A stretch of 64,000 bases of DNA from Bettongia penicillata ogilbyi (GCA_023548195.1 JAJHZJ010000014.1:17371718-17435717), one strand, 5' to 3'. Counted from the first letter of the stretch, positions 46,297 to 58,300 are shown. Notes: a model not told the origin generated them from the letters alone. Translations and numbers: made by a program.

Positions 46297-46830
46297 CCCA
46301 CCAACTACCCAGATACTGAAAAAAGTTTCGAGAGTTACTAATATTGTCTTTCCATGTAGGAATGTAAACAATTCAACTTTAGTAAGTCCCTTATGATTTC
46401 TCTTTACTGTTTACCTTTTCATGCTTCTCTTGATTCTTGTGTTTGAAAGTCAAATTTTCTTTTCAGCTCTGGTCTTTTAAGCAAGAATGCTTGAAAGTCC
46501 TCTATTTCATTAAAAGACCATTTTTTCCCCTCAAGTATTATGCTCAATTTTGCTGGGTAGGTGATTCTTGGTTTTAGTCCTAGTTCCTTTGACTTCTGGA
46601 ATATAATATTCCATGCCCTTTGATCCCTTAATGTAGAAGCTGCTAGATCTTGTGTTATCCTGATTGTATTTCCACAATACTTGAATTGTTTCTTTCTAGC
46701 TACTTGCAATACTTTCTCCTTGACCTGGGAACTCTGGAATTTGGCCACAATGTTTTTAGGAGTTTCTCTTTTTGGGTCTCTTTCAGGAGGTGATCGGTAG
46801 ATTCTTTCAATATTTATTTTGCCCTCTGGT
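45235..46830 (-). mobile_element. HAL1 retrotransposon, copy 4, 5'-truncated, with 3' transduction
   Basis: Read on the minus strand: truncated ORF1 C-terminal half (46420-46830), a 3' UTR with (CT)n microsatellite, an internal short A-tract (about 45410-45418), then about 165 bp of unrelated sequence and a terminal A-tract (45235-45241). The 17-bp perfect TSD encloses the whole unit, so the extra 165 bp moved with the element. The ORF1 part retains a 109-codon open stretch (46419-46748) with the C-terminal ASTLRDQRAWNIIFQKSKEL region. Confidence 0.92.
46241..46292 (-). repeat. (CT)n microsatellite in HAL1 3' UTR
   Basis: About 26 CT units at the equivalent HAL1 position. Confidence 0.95.
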
Positions 46831-47137
46831 GATGTTGGTGTTTCTTTCTCTGATAACTATGTATGTATGTAATGGTTAAACAGTTGGATCTATCTGTTGA
46901 TCTGTAATGTAGTATTGCTTATGGTTGGAGAGTTGGAAGTCCTGTCTGTTGATTTTAATTTTTCTGTATTTTCTCTGAAGTTCAGGATTGAATTTTTCTC
47001 CTGAACTAAGTGAATGATATATGTGTGTGATTAAAATAGATTGTTGACCCCTCAAAAGTTGCTTTTATTTTAGAAAAGCTGATCTAAGAACCTGTACAGC
47101 AGGCCCGCCTGTGTATGCTGGGGTCCTTGCTATTACA
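46831..47137 (+). mobile_element. Solo LTR, 3' part
   Basis: Starts with the right TSD copy and ends ...CTATTACA at 47137. 'cctgaactaagtgaatgata', 'gattaaaatagattgttgac' (possible polyadenylation region) and 'gctggggtccttgctattac' match 62893-63200 in reverse complement. Confidence 0.9.
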
Positions 47138-48130
47138 CAGCCATAGTTAGTGGGCATGATCTAGATAAAGAACTAACAAAGGATAATGGGAAGGACTGAT
47201 CAGACAGCCTGGAGAGCTATGAGAAAGAAGTATCATGAAAACCTAAAGAGGAGAGAGTATCCAGAAAAAGAAGGTGACTGATCATGTCAGAGAATGCAGA
47301 ATAGTCAAGGAGGATAAGGATTGAGAAAAGTCCATTAGCTTTGGCAATTATGTACTAGGTAAACTTTGGAGAGAACAGTTTCATTTGAATGATGATATAA
47401 GAAACTAGACTACTGAGGGGTTAGAAGAAAGTGAGAGGTATAGAAAGGAAGTAGAGGCATAGATGATCGGTGACTTTCTCATAGAGTTTAGCTTCAAAGG
47501 GAGTAATGATATAGGATGGTAGTGATAGTAATGGTAATGGAATGGCTAGTAGTGATGTTAAGATCAAAAATGGGTTTTTGATCTGGAGGAGGAGACATAG
47601 GAAGCAGGGAAGCAGCCAATAGACTTGAATATTGAAGATCTGTGATAGATTGGGAATACTAGCATGAGAGCAATCTGCTGAAATGTTCATGTAAATGGAT
47701 TTGCCTTTGAAATGAGTAGGGCCTCTTCATTATGTGAGATGGAGGTGAAGGAAGAAATTGTGGTAGAAGATATTTTCTGTAAGTTGAGAAGGAGAAGAGA
47801 AAAGGAAGCCTTTGGCAAATGGCCTCATTTTTTCCAATGAAACAAGAATCAAGGTCCTTAGCTAAGAGTGGGAACTATAGTTTGTGGAGGAATAAAAAGG
47901 TTTGACAAAGCCACTCTGGTGAGTGGAATACTGAGTCCATTAGTAGGGAGGTGTAAAAGTAATGACACACAGCATTGAGGGTCCAGCTGAGATTGTGTAA
48001 CACATATCTTTAATGGATTCAAGTCAGCACGGTGCTGCAATTTTCTATGGCTTCAACTTAGCAGCGCTTAAGTTGGAGCTACTACAGCAAATGGTGGGAG
48101 TTATCCAGAGCTGAGCTTTGGAAGAGCAAG
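47138..48130 (-). mobile_element. L2 LINE ORF2 (antisense), second part
   Basis: Continues L2 upstream of 44938: 'cctaaagaggagagagtatc', 'aggaggataaggattgagaaaag' and 'ggcaattatg..aactttggagaga'. The minus-strand open stretch 47421-47690 covers the pre-RT/RT-0 region. 'cagtcagcacggt.tgc'-like sequence at 48025 marks the upstream end. Confidence 0.85.
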
Positions 48131-49179
48131 ACCATCAGTAGGAAAAGAGCAAGGAATTACAGAAGAAGATAGTGTAGAGTTAAATTGGTTCACTAAGGGA
48201 AAAGAGGAATGTTGTAGCCAACATACGTATGCTTACTGGCCTGGAAAAGAACTAAGGAGATGAGGAACTAGAGGTTCCAAACAGAGTTTGGAAAAGGAAA
48301 GAAGTGGAAATGAAATCCACGGAAAATTTAGTAATCAGTACTAAGTAAATTGGAAGGGGATATAACAAATGCAAATATAACATCTTAAATTTATGGATTT
48401 ATTTCCCCTTTTTTTTTCAGATCTTTTACTGGGAAGAATTAACAAATCAGAGGAAGTGAGGATCACCTTTCCAAGGTGAGAAGATCAGAAGTAGAGTAAA
48501 CTTCCTACTATCTGCTATGTTTTAATGCCCTCTCCCAATCTAAACAAACCTCTCACTTTTTTGTGTAGAGAACCATCGAGAAACTTTCTTTGACATGCAG
48601 GTCAGTACTTGCTCTGTGATTTATAATCTTAAAAAAAGTTGTCTGAGCCAGTAGTGGGAAAGATTGAGGAGAGTTCTCTTCCTATCTGAGAAGCTCACTG
48701 TTAGGAAATTTCCTTCTGAAAATCTAATACCTGGAATAGTTTAATTCAACATTACCCACAAGGTCATCCATAAATTAGAAAACGCCCAGTCTCTGACCTG
48801 TATTCAGAAAAAAAAATGGAAAGATAGAAAAAGACAGCAAAGAATGGGAGATTCAGACGCTCCCCTCTCAGGATTGCTCAGAGAAGCATCGACTGTTTGT
48901 CATATACTTCTTCACCACTTAAAGCCTCTGCTGAGGATGAGGGTTACAGAAAGGGAAAAATTCCCTCTTCCCATTGTTACACAATATTCTAAAAATATAA
49001 GGAAAAGAATCACATAAAAAGAAAAAGAAAGGGTTAAGGGGGTAAGCCACTTCACAGTTTACTCTTATAGACCACAGAAGGTCAACTGAAGTCTGTCCAC
49101 CTTCACTCCCAGACATCCATCATCTTGAAGTCAGTCAAAAATGTGCCAGCTTTTGTGCATACATGTATACATATATATG
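48131..49179. other. No recognisable feature
   Basis: No repeat or gene recognised; the beginning may still be decayed L2. Confidence 0.4.
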
Positions 49180-49470
49180 TAGTCTACAAACTAAATGGCA
49201 TAAGTATCCTATAGAAAGTTATAGTCAGTTCATTTTTCTTCTGCTGTTTTTTTGCCTCACATGACTTTGTATTAATCTGTTATTTTTATGATGCCACACT
49301 ATATCATTACATTAATAAACCACAATTTATTCATCTATTCTCTTGTTAATGGAGTGTAAGTTCTTTCCAGTTTTTAACATCTACAAATAGATGGGAATAT
49401 TTTTGAATACATAGATCTTTCCTTCACCCCTTCTTTTATAATATTTTCAGACAATTTCTAGTGAGAAGTA
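49180..49470 (-). mobile_element. L1 ORF2/3' UTR fragment (antisense, old)
   Basis: 'acattaataaaccacaatttattcatct' and 'ccagtttttaacatctacaaatag' parallel the L1 sequence at 41345-41440, with more decay. Confidence 0.6.
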
Positions 49471-49779
49471 ACATCAGGTAGGGGATAAGGCTGCCCTTGA
49501 ATTTAGGAAGACGTGGGATCAAATTAAGTCAGTTAACCTTTCAGAGTTTCAGGAAACTATCTAATAAGACTATTAAATTTCAGAATATTTACTGATCTGC
49601 ATTGGTGAAGGGAGTTCCTTAAGTAATGAAATCAAAGCCCCAAAAGAACAACTGTACAATTCCTGATAGTAGTTGATATTGTTGGTTTAGAAAATATCAT
49701 CAATTTCATGACTCTTATTCTATGTTGTAAAAGACATACACCAATTTCCAGTCCAACCTTGTAATTTTTTTCAGAAAAA

Positions 49780-49950
49780 TTGAAAACACTGAATTTTTGA
49801 CAAATTTGACAAAATTTTTGACAATTTGATGTGTCTGAGGTCGTATCTTAGAGTTGTTTAAATTTGTATTTCTCTGACTATCAGTTAATTTGATGATTTT
49901 AACTGGTTACTAACAATTTGTTTCCTCCTTAAAAAATGCCCTGTTCCCCT
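49780..49950 (-). mobile_element. L1 ORF2 fragment (antisense, old)
   Basis: 'gtcgtatcttagagttgttt', 'aaatttgtatttctctgact' and 'aaaaaatgccctgttc' parallel 41675-41790. Probably part of the same L1 as 49180-49470. Confidence 0.6.
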
Positions 49951-50334
49951 CTAACAAATGACCTTGTAATTTTCACTTGAAGAACTCACTCCAGTGACAC
50001 TCTGCACTTTCTCCACCATGCTACAATAGCCCTCTCGCCTTCGAAGTTCACTCTATTCTTGATTCTCTCACCCTGGGAGGTTGATCCTTTCAACTTTCCT
50101 CTGATTGACTAATTCCTCCCAGAACTTCTTTATTTAAGGAAAGTACATAGGCCAGTCATGTCTTCAATCCTCTCTGGGCTCCACTACTGTCTCTCCAGGT
50201 TTTCTTGACCATATCTCCTCCAGGGTACCTTCTGCCTCCTCAAGGGTGTTTACTTCTTTCCCTCCTACCCTTTTCTTCTTGTCCTTCTTGTTTTGGTTCT
50301 TATCCTTCTTCTTTTCCTCCTCCTTCACTTCTTC
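49951..50334. other. Unclassified, pyrimidine-rich
   Basis: Contains 'ttatttaaggaaagtacata' and CT-rich blocks, possibly an old LTR or LINE end. Not assigned. Confidence 0.35.
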
Positions 50335-50465
50335 CTCCCATTAGAATGCAAGGCTTTTGCAGGTAAGGACTGTCTTTTTTGCCTGTATTTGTGTTTCCAG
50401 GACCCTGCACACAAAGTTCCTGGTACATAGTGAACACTTAAAAATTCTTGCTGGCTTGACTCAAT
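50335..50465 (+). mobile_element. L2 LINE 3' end (sense)
   Basis: 'cccattagaatgcaaggctt', 'aggtaaggactgtctttttt' and 'ctggtacatagtgaacactt' match the L2 terminus. Confidence 0.8.
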
Positions 50466-50799
50466 AAGTTTTTATTCTACAATATAGTTGTCACCAGGAA
50501 CTCAGAGTTGATCTAATCTCAGTTTGTAATTATTTGAATTTCTAGAAAACCAGAAAGAGCAATGAAAACACCAAAATAGTTTGTAGTTACTGCTTGTCAG
50601 AGCTCTGAATGATCCACATTATATATTTACTGATGTAACCAAATTTTTTCCAGGTAAAGTGGGGCTGCCAGTCAATTCAAATACTTCCCTTCCCTTCTCC
50701 CTGCCACTACCCTCTTTGCTTCAAATTCTCTTCTAGCAGGGGAGACACAAAAGGAATTCAAGCACATTTTGGTTATCTGAGAAATAAACATCATTTTGC

Positions 50800-51525
50800 T
50801 AACAAATAAGAAGAATATTTTAAACATTTTTTTCCATAATGAAGCACTTACTTTTTTTCATCTCACCTCCCTTACCCACTGGAAAACAAGTAATAAAGAA
50901 ATATAGACAAAGTCAAGCAAAACAAACTCCCATGTTGGTCATGTGAAAAGAAAACCCAACAACAAAAACATGTTTCTTATTTTGTGTGTTAGTCCCTATC
51001 TCTCTGTCATGAGGCTGGCAGGATTCTTCATTATTTCTTTGGAATCATGGTTAATCATTATGTTGATAGAGTTCTTAAGTCTTTAATCTTTGCAGTATTG
51101 ATGTTACAATATAGTTTTTATTTTGCTTCCAAACACTTCATTCTTCATTACTTCATGAAAGTCTTCCCAGATTTTACTGAAACTGTTTCTTATAGTGTAA
51201 TAGTATTTCAATACATTCACAAACCATTTATCATTCTCCAGTTGATGGATACCTCCTTAGATTTCAGTTTTTTACCACTACAGAAAGACGTACTATAAAC
51301 ATTTTTCTACATATAGGACCTTTGTTACTTTGTCATTAGTGTATACATAGTTTGGTAGCTTTTTGAAAATAGTAAACAAATTTCTAGAATGACTGGATCA
51401 ATTCATTTTTCAACCAACTATGCATTGATGCACCTGTTTTCTTATAGTTCCTCTAAGATTTGTCATTTAATTTGTAATACCCTAATTATTAATGAGTTAA
51501 AGCATTTTTTCATATGTAACAATGA
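50800..51525 (-). mobile_element. L1 3' UTR and ORF2 C-terminus (antisense)
   Basis: 'tcttatagtgtaatagtatttcaatac', 'ccagttgatggatacctcc', 'ttaccactacagaaagacg' and 'agcattttttcatatg' follow the L1 3' end in order. Confidence 0.8.
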
Positions 51526-52264
51526 GTAGACTTCATTACCTGTTGTGCTCCTAGAATCACTGAGAACTTGGAGTATTCCTGGAATTCTAAATCCACTAAG
51601 TGAGCTCCATTTATCTGATTTTTCACACTTGAACTTCTACTTCACTGTAGAAATGAATAATTATGAAAAAAGAAGGCTATCTTGTGGTTTCTAGTATGGA
51701 GAAAAATTAGTCTGTGCAGAGGTGTAGAAGAGATTGAAGGAGAGAAGTTTCTAACCCCAAGTTTCAGTTGGGGACAATTGAACAGATTCTCTCTAAGACC
51801 AAATCTAACTCTGAGTCATTGGGCATCACCAGTTTTATTGCTTGATTCATCAAAGAAGACTACCTTCAAGTCCTTCAAGTTTTACCAGTCACCCCCTTTA
51901 GGTTTACTCTCCCAATTCTTACCCCCACAGCTGGATTGGGTCCAAAGAAGGCAGTTGATAACCCTTGCCTCTAGGATTCTAGGAGTGATTTTTAGGACCT
52001 GGGGATAAGGTTTCTAGTACTGTTGTTCATGAGCCCCTATCAGTCGCATGCTTTCCATTAATTACAAATTAATTGACTTAATTTGCTTTTAGAAAGGAGT
52101 ATTTGCTGAAATATTATAGTGAGAACAGTTAACCCAAAAAACATCCCTCCAAGATCTGTAATATATTATCCCCTTGTATACACAAGGTCCTTGGGGAGAG
52201 TGGACTTAAACTTAGAGAGAGTAACTCATGACTTTTAGTTATTGAAAGTCCTTATTTTCTTTTG
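51526..52264. other. No recognisable feature
   Basis: A 108-codon open frame at 51682-52008 (+) has no recognisable domain. Confidence 0.4.
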
Positions 52265-52480
52265 TGGAGTCCCCAGGAAGACTTGTCTTTGTGAGTTCAA
52301 ATTCAGCCTCAAACACTTAACTAGCAGTATGACTATGGGCAAGTTGTTTTTAACCTTGTTTGCCTTAGTTCCTTATCTCTAAAATGACCTGGAGAAGGAA
52401 ATGGAAAACCGCTTCATTATCTCTGCCAATCCCCTCCCCCACCATGGGGTTATAAAGTATCAGATAGGAATAATAAATGG
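52265..52480 (+). mobile_element. tRNA-derived marsupial SINE (MAR1/WALLSI-like), decayed
   Basis: 'gtgagttcaaattcagcctc', 'tatgactatgggcaagttg' and 'gacctggagaaggaaatgga' in family order. Confidence 0.83.
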
Positions 52481-53365
52481 CTGACATGAAATTTGGTCAG
52501 TGTTCTCGATGACAAAAATATCTTCTAGCATATTTGCAAATCTTAAAACGTTATGTAAATGTTTATTATCATCATTATTATGCTGATGAGGGATGGTGTA
52601 TACATAGTTTAGTATAATACAAGGTAGGGAATGATAATTACAGATCTATCATCCACCATCTCTCCTCCCTTTTAAAGACAAACACCTAGGTGGAAAAAAA
52701 ATTGTACTCATTATGTTCACTCTACTCCCAGCTTACTTTTCAACAAGATACCCTTGCTATCTGGCTTTTGACCCTACCATCTGAATGAAACTGGTCTTGT
52801 CAAATTGGCAATTTCTAAATTTTATGGCCAAAATCAGTTCTCACCTTCATACTCTGGATAGTCTCTTCTCTTCTCCTTTTGTTACACTGTTCACTTTGGA
52901 AATAGGGGTCAGTATAGCAAATTGTACCCAAGGGATGTAAAGACAATACGTATAAAGAACATCCTCAGTTAGGAAAAGAGATAGTCAAGGAAAATGGGGA
53001 AGGTCACATGAGATATTTTCTTATTTTAACTCACCATTCTTCTTAACTAGGTGTTCTTCTCTATTGTTTTATGAACGGACTACAAGTACTGTCAAGATTA
53101 AATCAAATGAAATAATATATTTATGTCACTTTGCAACCCTTAAAACACAATAAAATGTGAGTTATTATTATTGTTAACACTTTTTAAGTTCAAGACCATT
53201 TAAAATCCAATGCAGTGAAAATTCTGATTACCCTGGCCTAGTTATGGTTCTTCTCTCCTGCTCCTCCAATCAATATGATCAATCTTTCTTAGTTTCTTTT
53301 GATATATTCCCATTGATGTGCCATTCCTATGAGTGGTTGTACCCTGAGGGGTGTCTTGGGCAAGG
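52481..53365. other. No recognisable feature
   Basis: Nothing recognised beyond AT-rich sequence. Confidence 0.4.
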
Positions 53366-53572
53366 CTATGTTGGGTTTTGAAGTCTAAACAAAGGAGTTT
53401 ATGTTTAACTTGAGATGCAATAAGAACCACTGGAGTTGGTTCACTAAAGGAATTACATGTTTGATCTGCTCTTAAGGAATTACTTTGGCAGTATGTACTG
53501 AGTGTGGTTAAGGGGTGAGAGATGTGAGGGAAGGAGATCAATTAGAAGCCTTTACAATAATCTAAGAGATAT
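53366..53572 (-). mobile_element. L2 LINE ORF2 C-terminal fragment (antisense)
   Basis: 'acaaaggagtttatgtttaa', 'aagaaccactggagttggtt' and 'aaggaattactttggcagta' parallel 44340-44420. Confidence 0.78.
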
Positions 53573-53744
53573 CACAATAACCCTATAAGGTAGGTGATAA
53601 TTAGAGTAGTGGTAGGGAACTGCGGTGAGTGAGGTTTTTCAATCACTCCTAATTTCTCCTATCCCTATACTAATGACTAATTATGTGGGAGTAAAGGATC
53701 TATAATTCTTTTCATCTTTTTTAACCTTGAACATCCAACCAGAA

Positions 53745-53849
53745 ATAGCACACTTATAAAACACCTCAGTGCAGGGGTGTTGTGAGGCTCACATGAGATA
53801 GTGGATGTAAATCACTTTGTAAGCTTAAAGAACTATACAAATGTCAGTT
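53745..53849 (+). mobile_element. MIR/L2 tail fragment (sense)
   Basis: 'ggggtgttgtgaggctcaca', 'atgagatagtggatgtaaat', 'cactttgtaagcttaaagaa' and 'ctatacaaatgtcagttat' match the MIR 3' end. Confidence 0.8.

Positions 53850-53915
<66 letters not shown>
53850..53915. repeat. (ATC)n microsatellite
   Basis: About 21 TCA units following the MIR tail. Confidence 0.97.
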
Positions 53916-53917
<2 letters not shown>

Positions 53918-54229
53918 TCTTAGTCTCCAGTCACCAAGTGTCCAGTCTGGTGATGACTTCATTTCCTGATCCTTCTAGTGAACTCCTGTGGAGCTCAAGC
54001 AATGTTTATAGAGCAATAGAGGGAAGGGTGCGCTGACAAATGTTTAACAACCTAACTCTTGGGTGGGGTTGGTGAGTGGGGTGAGGTAGGGAAAGAAAAA
54101 TGGAAAAATCCAAGCACATTACATGTTTAAACTTAATCTGTGTGATTAATATTTTATAAAATCTATACAATTAACAAAACAATAAATTGAGTGCGGATTT
54201 GCAGCAATTGCCTATTTCTGAGGTATAAA

Positions 54230-54450
54230 TTGTTGTCATTGCTGTTCAATTGTGTCTAATCCTTTGTGACTCCATGGACCATACTGGATTTTCTTGGCAA
54301 AGATACTGGAGTGGTTTGCCATTTCCTTCTCCAGTTAAATGATTTGCTCAGAATTGCACAACTAGTAAATTTCTGAGGTTGGATTTGAACTCATGTCTTC
54401 CTGACTCCATTCCCAGTGTGCTATCCATTGTGCCGCCTACCTACCTAAAA
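54230..54450 (-). mobile_element. tRNA-derived marsupial SINE (antisense)
   Basis: 'ttgtcattgctgttcaattg', 'ctggattttcttggcaaaga', 'tggagtggtttgccatttcc', 'gatttgctcagaattgcaca' and 'tatccattgtgccgcctacc' in antisense order. Confidence 0.9.
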
Positions 54451-54539
54451 GCATAAATGCTCACACTGAAAATTTAACAATTGACTCTTAATGATTAGAG
54501 CTGGCTCTAGCAGACCCCTGCCTCAGTGTTACAGTTATC

Positions 54540-57360
54540 TCTCTCTTCTTTGTGAATTCTACCTTCAATATTTTCTCTCAACCACATTTCCAATAAGTAC
54601 TCCCAGGTTGGCAAAAGTCTTTGGTTCACATTGTTAATAAAGAATTATAAAAAGGTAACCAGATTTTCCCCATGCTCAGAGAAAAAGTCTGAAGAGATAT
54701 AGAACTACTATATGGGAATCTGTAGGTCAATCATCACCAAAATATGACTTATGTTCTTACTATTTGCTTCCAGAGATAAAAAGTTAGTGTAGATAAATTC
54801 TAAGGGTCTCTCCAAATATGCAAAAGAATTGGTATTATTTTTATTTGCACACATGTGTAAGTCTTGAACTTCTTGCTGATGTCTGTAACCATCTTGGACC
54901 AGGAAAATATTATTTAAAAAATAATACCAGCTTTATCTCTTGACCCATACATCCAAAGATATCATATAAGGCTTTTATGGGTCACACTATATGTTCTAGA
55001 AGCACTACCAGTTTTCTGGTAGCATATGTGGGATCAGTGATAGTCTGATAGAGTGCTTTGTTGCCCAACTATAATTTCTGTCATTATCTCAACAGTGGGG
55101 CAGCTTTCAAGGACTGGAAATTGGTTAATTCACAAAAATCTCCTGACTTGCACTACTTTTTCCAGTCCTTCATTAACCAACTGCTCTTGCTACCGATCAC
55201 ATAGAGATAATTGAGACAGAGAATGTTAGTTTGGTAAAGACAAGGTTAATGGGAACTACTGGCATAGCTTCAAGCTCTTGGTTGCATTTCTACTTGATCA
55301 TAACCTAGCTCCCTGGGTGGGACATAAAGTCTTAGGCATTACCATAGCTTGGTGTTATATGGTCTTAGAATTATGGCATTTACATTCACACTAGTCTTCC
55401 TTCATCTATCATATATGCTAAAATCATAGTTGACCAATGTTCCCACTCATTTTTGGCAAGCAACATCTGACTTAGTGTTGGTCAAAAATATATCACTAGA
55501 TTGTATTACCACTTCACTGTAATTACACAAAATTGTTGAACTCAGTAACAATCTACTTCAGATTTAAGAACTCTAACTTGTATATATGAAGTATCATGGT
55601 CATGCACGGTCCTCTGCTGAGAAATGTACCTGGTTTCTGGTGAGCGTCAGTCTATTTCTCCCAAGTCCTATAAACTGGTATGTGTATGCAAGACAACAGA
55701 CTTGTTGGGATTAAAGTTGACATTAGTGAATGTGTGAAACAGTTCACTAATTATTGAAAGCTTGTTCACATTAGTCATTCATCAGTCTCCAAAGGACTTT
55801 GTGGGTTGGCAGAGACATGGAACTTTTATGTTCTTCTTTGTCTTCATTCATGGAAGGATAAGTAAATCATTCAGTTATTTAGAAACATGCATAGTTTAAA
55901 AAATAATTTGTCATAGCCACCAAATCCAAGAAAATTCCTTAGATCATAAATGGTCTGTGGATGTGGCTATCAGGAGCATTTCTATATTCTCTGAGTCAGT
56001 ACTTCTACCCTGAGGAGATACTACGTGAAACATATACTTGACAGGGCCTCTGATAAAATGATATTTGTCACTTGAAGGCTTTAGACTATTTTCTTCTAAC
56101 CAATGCAACACCTTTATCAGTCTGTTCTTATGTTCCAGGGTCTTCCCAGAGACAATGATATCATCAAGGTACACATACATTTCTAGATAATGCATATCTC
56201 CAACTACTTTTCTTATCAGACTTTGGATAATGGGAGTTGTACCTCAAATGCCTTGGGGCATATATACAAACTAGTGATATGCAACTTGGCAGATGAAAGT
56301 GGTTTTCTCCTTGTCTTTTACTCAAATCTGGAAGTAGTCATTTTGTAAGTTCAATATTGAGAACCACTATCTATTTAATAGACAATCACAAGTAACTCAA
56401 ACTCTCACCATAGTGTATGGTTTACTTTTGTTCTTTTTTTTTAAAGTCTAGTACTCTAGGCATATTTATATTTCTTCCTTTTCTCTTTAGTACCAACAGT
56501 TTAGGTGATGTACATGTAGACTCCTGGGTTCTATGAAGATACCATTGATTAATGCACCTTTAATATGGTCTTTTGAGGTCATCTGCCACAAATAAAAGAA
56601 TCATTCTACATCATTCCCAGAACAATTAGGGACTCAGTAAGCTAGAAACTCTGAGTGTTCCTTGGACTCATCTCATGGACCATTCCTGTAATTAGAACTC
56701 ACCTGTTCTCTTGCTAACCCTCTGCCTCTATTATTAGTTTCTTTTTCCTGAAACTGGAGAGTCACTGAAGTCAAATATCTGAGGATTCACTTTTGAATTT
56801 GAAGTGAAAGTGCTCCCGAGATGTTTGCCTTCTCGTTGTCTATTTGCCTGTTCTGCTTTAGGACTCTTCAAGGCTGCACAGATGGTCAAAGTGTACAGAT
56901 ACTGTGCTCTAGGTTGTTGTGAATACACTGCAATTGGTTCTAATCAGTGCTAACACTCTGAAGGTATTTTCTACGTTTTGACATACTACTGGCATTACAA
57001 CTTCTCTACCAAAGTCCAGGATTTTTTTTTCTGATGTAGCAGAGATAAATGTAATGTTTATCTGACAGTAAGAGATTCTTTAAATGTCTCTTTCAAATAA
57101 CTGGAAAATTATGGTCACTTCTTCAGGATAGCACCATATTCCAAATCATCAGTCTTCACTATTACCTCTCTATAGGGTCTAGGATAGCAATGTGTCATCA
57201 ATCTTTGGCATCACCTCTGTTGGAGTATAGGTCATGATCATTGTTTCGGGAGTCTAGAATAACCTCTTTTCTAGGCTCCACATTCTTTCCCCAGTGTGGA
57301 TCCTATAGATCTCAATTTCTGAAACATCAAAACTGTATTTTCTTCATACTGCATTCAGTA
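54540..57360 (-). mobile_element. Ty3/gypsy retrotransposon relic A (protease, RT, RNase H, integrase)
   Basis: The minus-strand translation, through many stops and frameshifts, gives the Ty3/gypsy pol order. A protease tail with an LIRTN motif (about 56935) follows a weakly conserved region at 57.0-57.35 kb. RT (about 55940-56450) shows a YFQI/MPQGI-like palm and the catalytic YLDD in the open stretch 55944-56195 (VYLDDIIVSGKTLEH, then SSDKYHF and HVVSPQG). RNase H (about 55400-55900) ends with a VGTLVNYDFSI segment. The integrase start (about 54690-54990) has an FLSLEAN...ILVMID core-entry motif. No gag, LTRs or primer-binding site were recognised. Non-functional. Confidence 0.85.
55944..56195 (-). 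pseudogene. Ty3/gypsy RT palm/thumb fragment, longest open piece
   Basis: Eighty-three codons containing YLDDI, the polymerase active-site motif of gypsy-type RTs. The helix KNRLIKVLHWLEENSLKPS, in which family members have the pattern 'RLxxVLxRLxExGLKL', and HVVSPQG (family HVVSxxG) follow. The frame closes just after the family's 'PEKIEAV' position. Confidence 0.88.
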
Positions 57361-57599
57361 TACATATGACCATTGTTTTTCTTAAGTTGTAATTGGATTG
57401 TAATATAGGTAGAGGGGAAGATTTAGAAAGCATAGATAAAAATGGACTACTAAATGATAATGAATATTGTAGAGTATGTATTAAACACACGCACACATAT
57501 AGTAAAGTTAATGAACATGTAAGATAAAAGGTATGATTATTATCTCTGGGTGTATCTAAGGCAGAATACAGAAGTTGGTTACAGAAATTAAATAGAATG

Positions 57600-58300
57600 A
57601 GGAACTGAAAAATTAGGGCAATTGAGGGAGCATCAATATGTATGTTAAAGTCTTCTAGAATGAAGATCTGGGGAAGAGAGAAATGCTATGAGCCAGCTTT
57701 AATGAGGTAGAAAGGAGAGTATCTTGGGAGCTGACAAATAACTTCCACCAGGATCTGGATTGGGTGAGAAATGTACATAGCATGAAACACAAGGGAGAGA
57801 TGGCTGAGTGATAGTAGTAGAGGGAGAGCATAGAAATAGCAAAAGAAGATTTGAACTCCCTCACTTCAACCAGTGGTTCAGGGACTATGAGAGAAAATGT
57901 AGTTGATAGTATTTAGAAAGAATGTTGAGGGAGGCAGTGTCATTAGGAAACAACCATGTCGCAGTGAATACCAGGTGGAAGGAAAGAGAAAGGAAGAGAT
58001 TTAATATGAAAATAAATTTGTTAATTATGCAATTATGTTATCATGCAAGAGGGCACAATGAAAGGGGATAGGAAGATCTGGGAGTGGGACATCATAGAGA
58101 TGGAGTTGAGGTGTATGGAAGTAAGGTTGTGTAATGGAAAAAACATGTACATTAGTATTTTGTAGTTCATAACCACTTGAATGGAGTGAATATAATGGGA
58201 TGGGGATATGTTAAACACTGAAGTCAGGTTAGGTTCCAGGCGGAGTGTCAGTGGTTGGAGAGTGCATTGAAGGAGGCATACATTTAGGTCATTCCAAATC
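57600..58300 (-). mobile_element. L2 LINE ORF2 N-terminal (endonuclease) region (antisense)
   Basis: 'taaagtcttctagaatgaag', 'aaataacttccaccaggatc', 'gttgagggaggcagtgtca' and 'gtgtcagtggttggagagtg' agree with the antisense EN half of L2. The coordinates lie upstream in L2 terms of the C-terminal piece at 53.4 kb, so both could be one copy. Confidence 0.6.

Noticed and set aside
44934..47142. TSD for the first solo LTR
   Set aside because: Flanking bases (TACTT and CAGCC) do not match, so no TSD is claimed.
53850..53915. Regular short repeats as a CRISPR-like array
   Set aside because: Pure trinucleotide microsatellite without spacers, in a vertebrate genome.
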